Assembly: GCA_023396625.1 (NCBI GenBank)
Contig: JAEWVY010000237.1
Location: 1-7,805, forward strand
Reading direction: 5' to 3'
Source: Pseudomonadota bacterium
GTDB lineage: Bacteria > Pseudomonadota > Gammaproteobacteria > Burkholderiales > Burkholderiaceae_C
DNA: 7,805 bases
Notes under the pieces: model-generated
What the model was told of the DNA's origin: nothing
Seen by the model: only the letters and a program-made list of their open reading frames with translations
Databases searched by the model: none
Translations under genes and position numbers: made by a program
Shown here: in pieces, positions 5,055 through 7,805 of the stretch
Layout: the number at the start of each line of letters is the position of its first letter
How positions within the stretch are numbered: the stretch's first letter is position 1

Positions 5055-7328
5055 TCAGCGCACGCAATCCGCGTAGTAGCGCCGCTGACCATCCGGACCG
5101 GTCTCCTCGACCAGCCCGTGAATGTCCGTCTCGAACCCGGGACAGCGGGTGTTGAATTCACGCGCGAACTTCAGGTAGTCGACGATTTTCCTGTTGAACA
5201 CCTCGCCCGGGATCAGCAGCGGGATGCCCGGCGGATACGGCGTGAGCAGGCCCACCGTGATTCGCCCTTCCAGCTCGTCGATCGGCACGCGCTCGGTCTT
5301 GCGCCGCGCGATGCAGGCGTAGGCGTCCGCCGGCGTCATCGCGGGCTGGAGGTCGCTCAGGTACATCTCCGTGGTCAGCCGCGCGATGTCGTACTTGGCG
5401 TACAGCGCATGCACGTGCTGGCACAGGTCCCGCAGCCCCATCCGCTCGTACCGCGGGTATTCCTTGCAGAATTCGGGCAGGATGCGCCACATGGCCTGGT
5501 TCTTGGCGTAGTCGTCCTTGAACTGTTGCAGCGCCGTGAGCATGCTGTTCCAGCGGCCCTTGGTGATGCCGATGGTGAACATGATGAAAAAGCTGTAGAG
5601 CCCGGTTTTCTCGACCACCACGCCGTGCTCGGCGAGAAACTTGGTGACGATGCTGGCCGGGATACCCGTCTTGGCGAATTTGCCATTGAGATCCATCCCA
5701 GGCGTCACGATGGTCGACTTGATCGGGTCGAGCATGTTGAAGCCGTCGGCAATCTCGCCAAAGCCGTGCCATTTGCTGCCCTGCCTGCGACTGCGCGCGT
5801 CGCTGCGCAACACCCAGTCCTGGGCGCGCCCGATCCCCTCCTCCACCAGCGTCTGCGGCCCCCAGACCTTGAACCACCAGTCGTCGCCATACTCCTCGTC
5901 CACCTTGCGCATGGCTCGGCGAAAGTCCAGTGCCTCGGCGATGCTTTCCTCCACCAGTGCGGTCCCCCCCGGGGGCTCCATCATGGCGGCGGCCACGTCG
6001 CAGCTGGCGATGATGCTGTACTGCGGCGAGGTGGACGTGTGCATCAGGTAGGCTTCGTTGAACAACGCACGGTCGAGCTTGACCGTCTGCGAGTCCTGCA
6101 CGAGCACATGGCTGGCCTGACTGATGCCCGCCAGCAACTTGTGGATCGACTGCGTGGCGTAGACCACCGCGCTCTTCGGCCGCGAGCGCTTCTTGCCCAT
6201 GGCATGGTACGTGCCATAAAACGGGTGAAATGCCGCGTGCGGCAGCCAGGCTTCGTCGAAATGCAGGTTCTCCACGTAACCATCGAGCAGCTTCTTGATG
6301 GTCTCGGTGTTGTAGAGCACGCCGTCGTAGGTCGACTGGGTCACCGTCATCACCCGGGGCTTGACCGTGGCCGCATCCACGCCCTTGAGCAGCGGGTTGG
6401 CCCGGATCTTGGCCTGGATGGCCTCGGGCGTGAATTCGCTTTGCGGAATCGGCCCGATGATGCCGTAATGGTTGCGTGTGGGCTTCATGAACACCGGGAT
6501 CGCGCCGGTCATGATGATCGCGTGCAGCACCGATTTGTGGCAGTTGCGGTCCACCACCACCACGTCGCCCGGCGCCACCGTGTGGTGCCACACCATCTTG
6601 TTGGACGTGCTGGTGCCGTTGGTCACGAAGAAGCAGTGGTCGGCATTGAAGATGCGCGCGGCATTGCGCTCGCTCTCGCCAATGGCCCCATCGTGATCGA
6701 GCAGCTGCCCCAGCTCCTCCACCGCGTTGCACACGTCGGCGCGCAGCATGTTTTCACCATAGAACTGGTGGTACATCTGGCCCACGGGACTCTTGAGAAA
6801 GGCCACGCCCCCCGAGTGCCCGGGGCAATGCCACGAATAGGAGCCGTCCTCCGCGTAGTCGAGCAGCGCCTTGAAGAACGGGGGCTGCAGCCCTTCAAGG
6901 TAGCTCTTGGCCTCGCGGATGATGTGGCGCGCCACGAACTCGGGCGTGTCCTCGAACATGTGGATGAAGCCATGCAGCTCGCGCAGAATGTCATTGGGCA
7001 GGTGGCGGCTGGTCTTGGTTTCGCCATAGATGTAGATCGGCACGTCCGCGTTCTTGCGCCGCACCTCGTCGATGAAAACCCGCAGGCTCAGCACCACCGG
7101 GTCGAGCTCCGGACCGGAGGTGAACTCCTCGTCATCGATCGAAAGAATGAAGGCGCTCGCGCGGCTTTGCTGCTGGGCAAACTGGCTCAGGTCGCCATAG
7201 CTGGTCACACCCAGCACCTCGAAGCCCTCGTTCTCGATGGCCTGGGCCAGCGCACGAATGCTCAGGCCCGAGGTATTCTCGGAGCGATAGTCCTCGTCGA
7301 TGATGACGATGGGGAAGCGAAATTTCAT
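5055..7328 (-). CDS. PLP-dependent Orn/Lys/Arg decarboxylase (AdiA/LdcC family, substrate unresolved)
   Basis: This 757-residue fold-type I decarboxylase removes CO2 from a basic amino acid, giving agmatine, cadaverine or putrescine, for acid resistance or polyamine supply. Domain order is the family's: an N-terminal receiver-like wing domain (1 to about 130), a PLP core and a C-terminal domain. The PLP lysine is K397 in QSIHKLL (393-399). HFDEAW (356-361) supplies D358, which contacts the PLP ring nitrogen. PGHSGG (169-174), TNGTSTSNK (236-244), DRNCHKS (260-266), PYPPGIPLL (697-705) and PGFETDIHG (730-738) are further family motifs. Length equals AdiA (about 756) and exceeds LdcC (about 713). 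However, CPGH, TNGTSTSNK, VEKTG (572-576) and GFETDIHG are more LdcC/CadA-like, so the substrate cannot be assigned. The ATG at 7328 is chosen: TCGGAG lies six bases upstream and MKFRFPIVIID begins the first beta-strand, while a TTG at 7370 would add an unlikely leader. It is monocistronic as far as can be seen. Confidence 0.95.
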   Translation of the reverse strand: MKFRFPIVIIDEDYRSENTSGLSIRALAQAIENEGFEVLGVTSYGDLSQFAQQQSRASAFILSIDDEEFTSGPELDPVVLSLRVFIDEVRRKNADVPIYIYGETKTSRHLPNDILRELHGFIHMFEDTPEFVARHIIREAKSYLEGLQPPFFKALLDYAEDGSYSWHCPGHSGGVAFLKSPVGQMYHQFYGENMLRADVCNAVEELGQLLDHDGAIGESERNAARIFNADHCFFVTNGTSTSNKMVWHHTVAPGDVVVVDRNCHKSVLHAIIMTGAIPVFMKPTRNHYGIIGPIPQSEFTPEAIQAKIRANPLLKGVDAATVKPRVMTVTQSTYDGVLYNTETIKKLLDGYVENLHFDEAWLPHAAFHPFYGTYHAMGKKRSRPKSAVVYATQSIHKLLAGISQASHVLVQDSQTVKLDRALFNEAYLMHTSTSPQYSIIASCDVAAAMMEPPGGTALVEESIAEALDFRRAMRKVDEEYGDDWWFKVWGPQTLVEEGIGRAQDWVLRSDARSRRQGSKWHGFGEIADGFNMLDPIKSTIVTPGMDLNGKFAKTGIPASIVTKFLAEHGVVVEKTGLYSFFIMFTIGITKGRWNSMLTALQQFKDDYAKNQAMWRILPEFCKEYPRYERMGLRDLCQHVHALYAKYDIARLTTEMYLSDLQPAMTPADAYACIARRKTERVPIDELEGRITVGLLTPYPPGIPLLIPGEVFNRKIVDYLKFAREFNTRCPGFETDIHGLVEETGPDGQRRYYADCVR

Positions 7329-7482
7329 GGTGGGCTCCGAACCCGCGAAGGGCCGACAGGCGGGTGACAAACCGGCAAAAAAGCCGAACAGGCGCGAAGT
7401 GTAAGGAATTCATGCCGCCACCACCTTGCGGCGTCATGGTTTCGGTTCAAAATGTTGCGCATCCAGGACAAAGGGACTTCAC
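7329..7482. promoter_or_regulatory. Divergent promoter region of decarboxylase and nfeD-like gene
   Basis: This 154-base gap must hold the start signals of both divergent genes. Ribosome binding sites are clear: TCGGAG on the minus strand (7335-7340) for the decarboxylase and AAGGGA (7471-7476) for the nfeD-like gene, six bases from each start. A perfect 5-bp dyad GCCGC/GCGGC (7414-7418 and 7428-7432) sits mid-gap and could be an operator or a chance feature. Promoter guesses are weak: TTGCGG (7426-7431) with CAAAAT (7448-7453), 16 bases apart, for the plus strand, and TACACT on the minus strand (about 7399-7404) for the decarboxylase. Confidence 0.4.
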
Positions 7483-7805
7483 ATGGCTCAATCGACACTC
7501 TGGTGGCTGCTGGCGGGAAGCGCCGTGGTGGTGGAACTGTTCACCGGCACGTTCTACCTGCTGATGCTGGCCATCGGCCTTGGGGCCGGCGCGCTGGCCG
7601 CGCACGCCGGCCTGGGAACCAGCGCCCAGTTGGTCACGGCGGCGGTGATCGGCAGCGCGGCCGTCATCGGCTGGAACCGGCACACGCGGCGCCGGCCCGG
7701 CGACCCGTCCCCCCGCAGCCTGCGCAGCGTCAACCTCGACATCGGGGAAATCGTCCAGATCGACGCCTGGCAGGCCGATGGCACGGCCACCGTGCGCTAC
7801 CGAGG
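7483..7805 (+). CDS. NfeD-family membrane protein, N-terminal part (cut by window edge)
   Basis: The open frame runs from the ATG at 7483 to the right edge without a stop, giving 107 complete codons. The visible protein begins MAQSTLWWLLAGSAVVVELF and has two or three closely spaced membrane segments (about 7-27, 24-42 and 47-64). A basic linker follows (NRHTRRRPGD, 65-74), then the start of a small beta domain (LDIGEIVQIDAWQADGTATV, 85-104) of the NfeD C-terminal OB-fold type. This plan matches the short NfeD1b proteins (YbbK type in E. coli), which are usually encoded next to an SPFH/stomatin-like protein and linked to membrane quality control. Such a partner would be expected just beyond the window. 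The start is supported by AAGGGA six bases upstream. The assignment is by architecture and remembered motifs, with the C-terminus unseen. Confidence 0.8.
   Translation, partial: MAQSTLWWLLAGSAVVVELFTGTFYLLMLAIGLGAGALAAHAGLGTSAQLVTAAVIGSAAVIGWNRHTRRRPGDPSPRSLRSVNLDIGEIVQIDAWQADGTATVRYR

Noticed and set aside
5046..7367. A 773-codon open frame on the plus strand, exactly opposite the decarboxylase gene
   Set aside because: Its translation is rich in His, Arg, Val and Leu with no recognisable domain. The opposite strand encodes an unmistakable full-length decarboxylase with motifs and a ribosome binding site. Long antisense frames are common in GC-rich genes because third positions avoid A and T.
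7329..7370. A 14-codon upstream extension of the decarboxylase from a TTG at 7370
   Set aside because: The leader precedes the first beta-strand of the wing domain and contains the ribosome binding site for the ATG at 7328, so it is almost certainly untranslated.

Overview
The window reads as chromosomal DNA of a GC-rich betaproteobacterium, most likely Burkholderiales (Comamonadaceae-like). This placement rests on base composition and on the protein sequences recalled from these families; no database search was possible. I see no mobile element, CRISPR array, tRNA or rRNA, and codon use looks even throughout, so this appears to be ordinary core or near-core chromosome.

Layout from left to right. 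Positions 1-3168, minus strand, hold an oligopeptide ABC importer operon read right to left: yejA (periplasmic binding protein), yejB (inner-membrane permease, joined to yejA by a TGATG stop/start overlap) and the first 57 codons of yejE (second permease), cut by the left edge. The ATPase gene yejF is expected beyond it. A GC-rich stretch with several possible hairpins separates yejB from yejE. Back to back with yejA, only 38 bases away, fabI (NADH-dependent enoyl-ACP reductase) starts on the plus strand. It is followed 44 bases later by a small ATP-dependent DNA ligase of the exported LigE type.

A 115-base, partly AT-rich gap then separates the ligase from a convergent, minus-strand gene for a 757-residue PLP-dependent Orn/Lys/Arg decarboxylase of the AdiA/LdcC family. 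Divergent from it, across a 154-base promoter-bearing gap, is the start of an NfeD-family membrane protein, cut by the right edge.

Functionally these are four separate units: peptide uptake, fatty acid elongation, a DNA ligase probably acting in the periplasm, and amino acid decarboxylation (polyamine supply or acid resistance), plus a membrane-quality-control type gene. The most interesting item is the ligase: it has all nucleotidyltransferase motifs behind an export signal with a twin-arginine look, which raises the question of how it obtains its adenylate. No clearly new system is visible.
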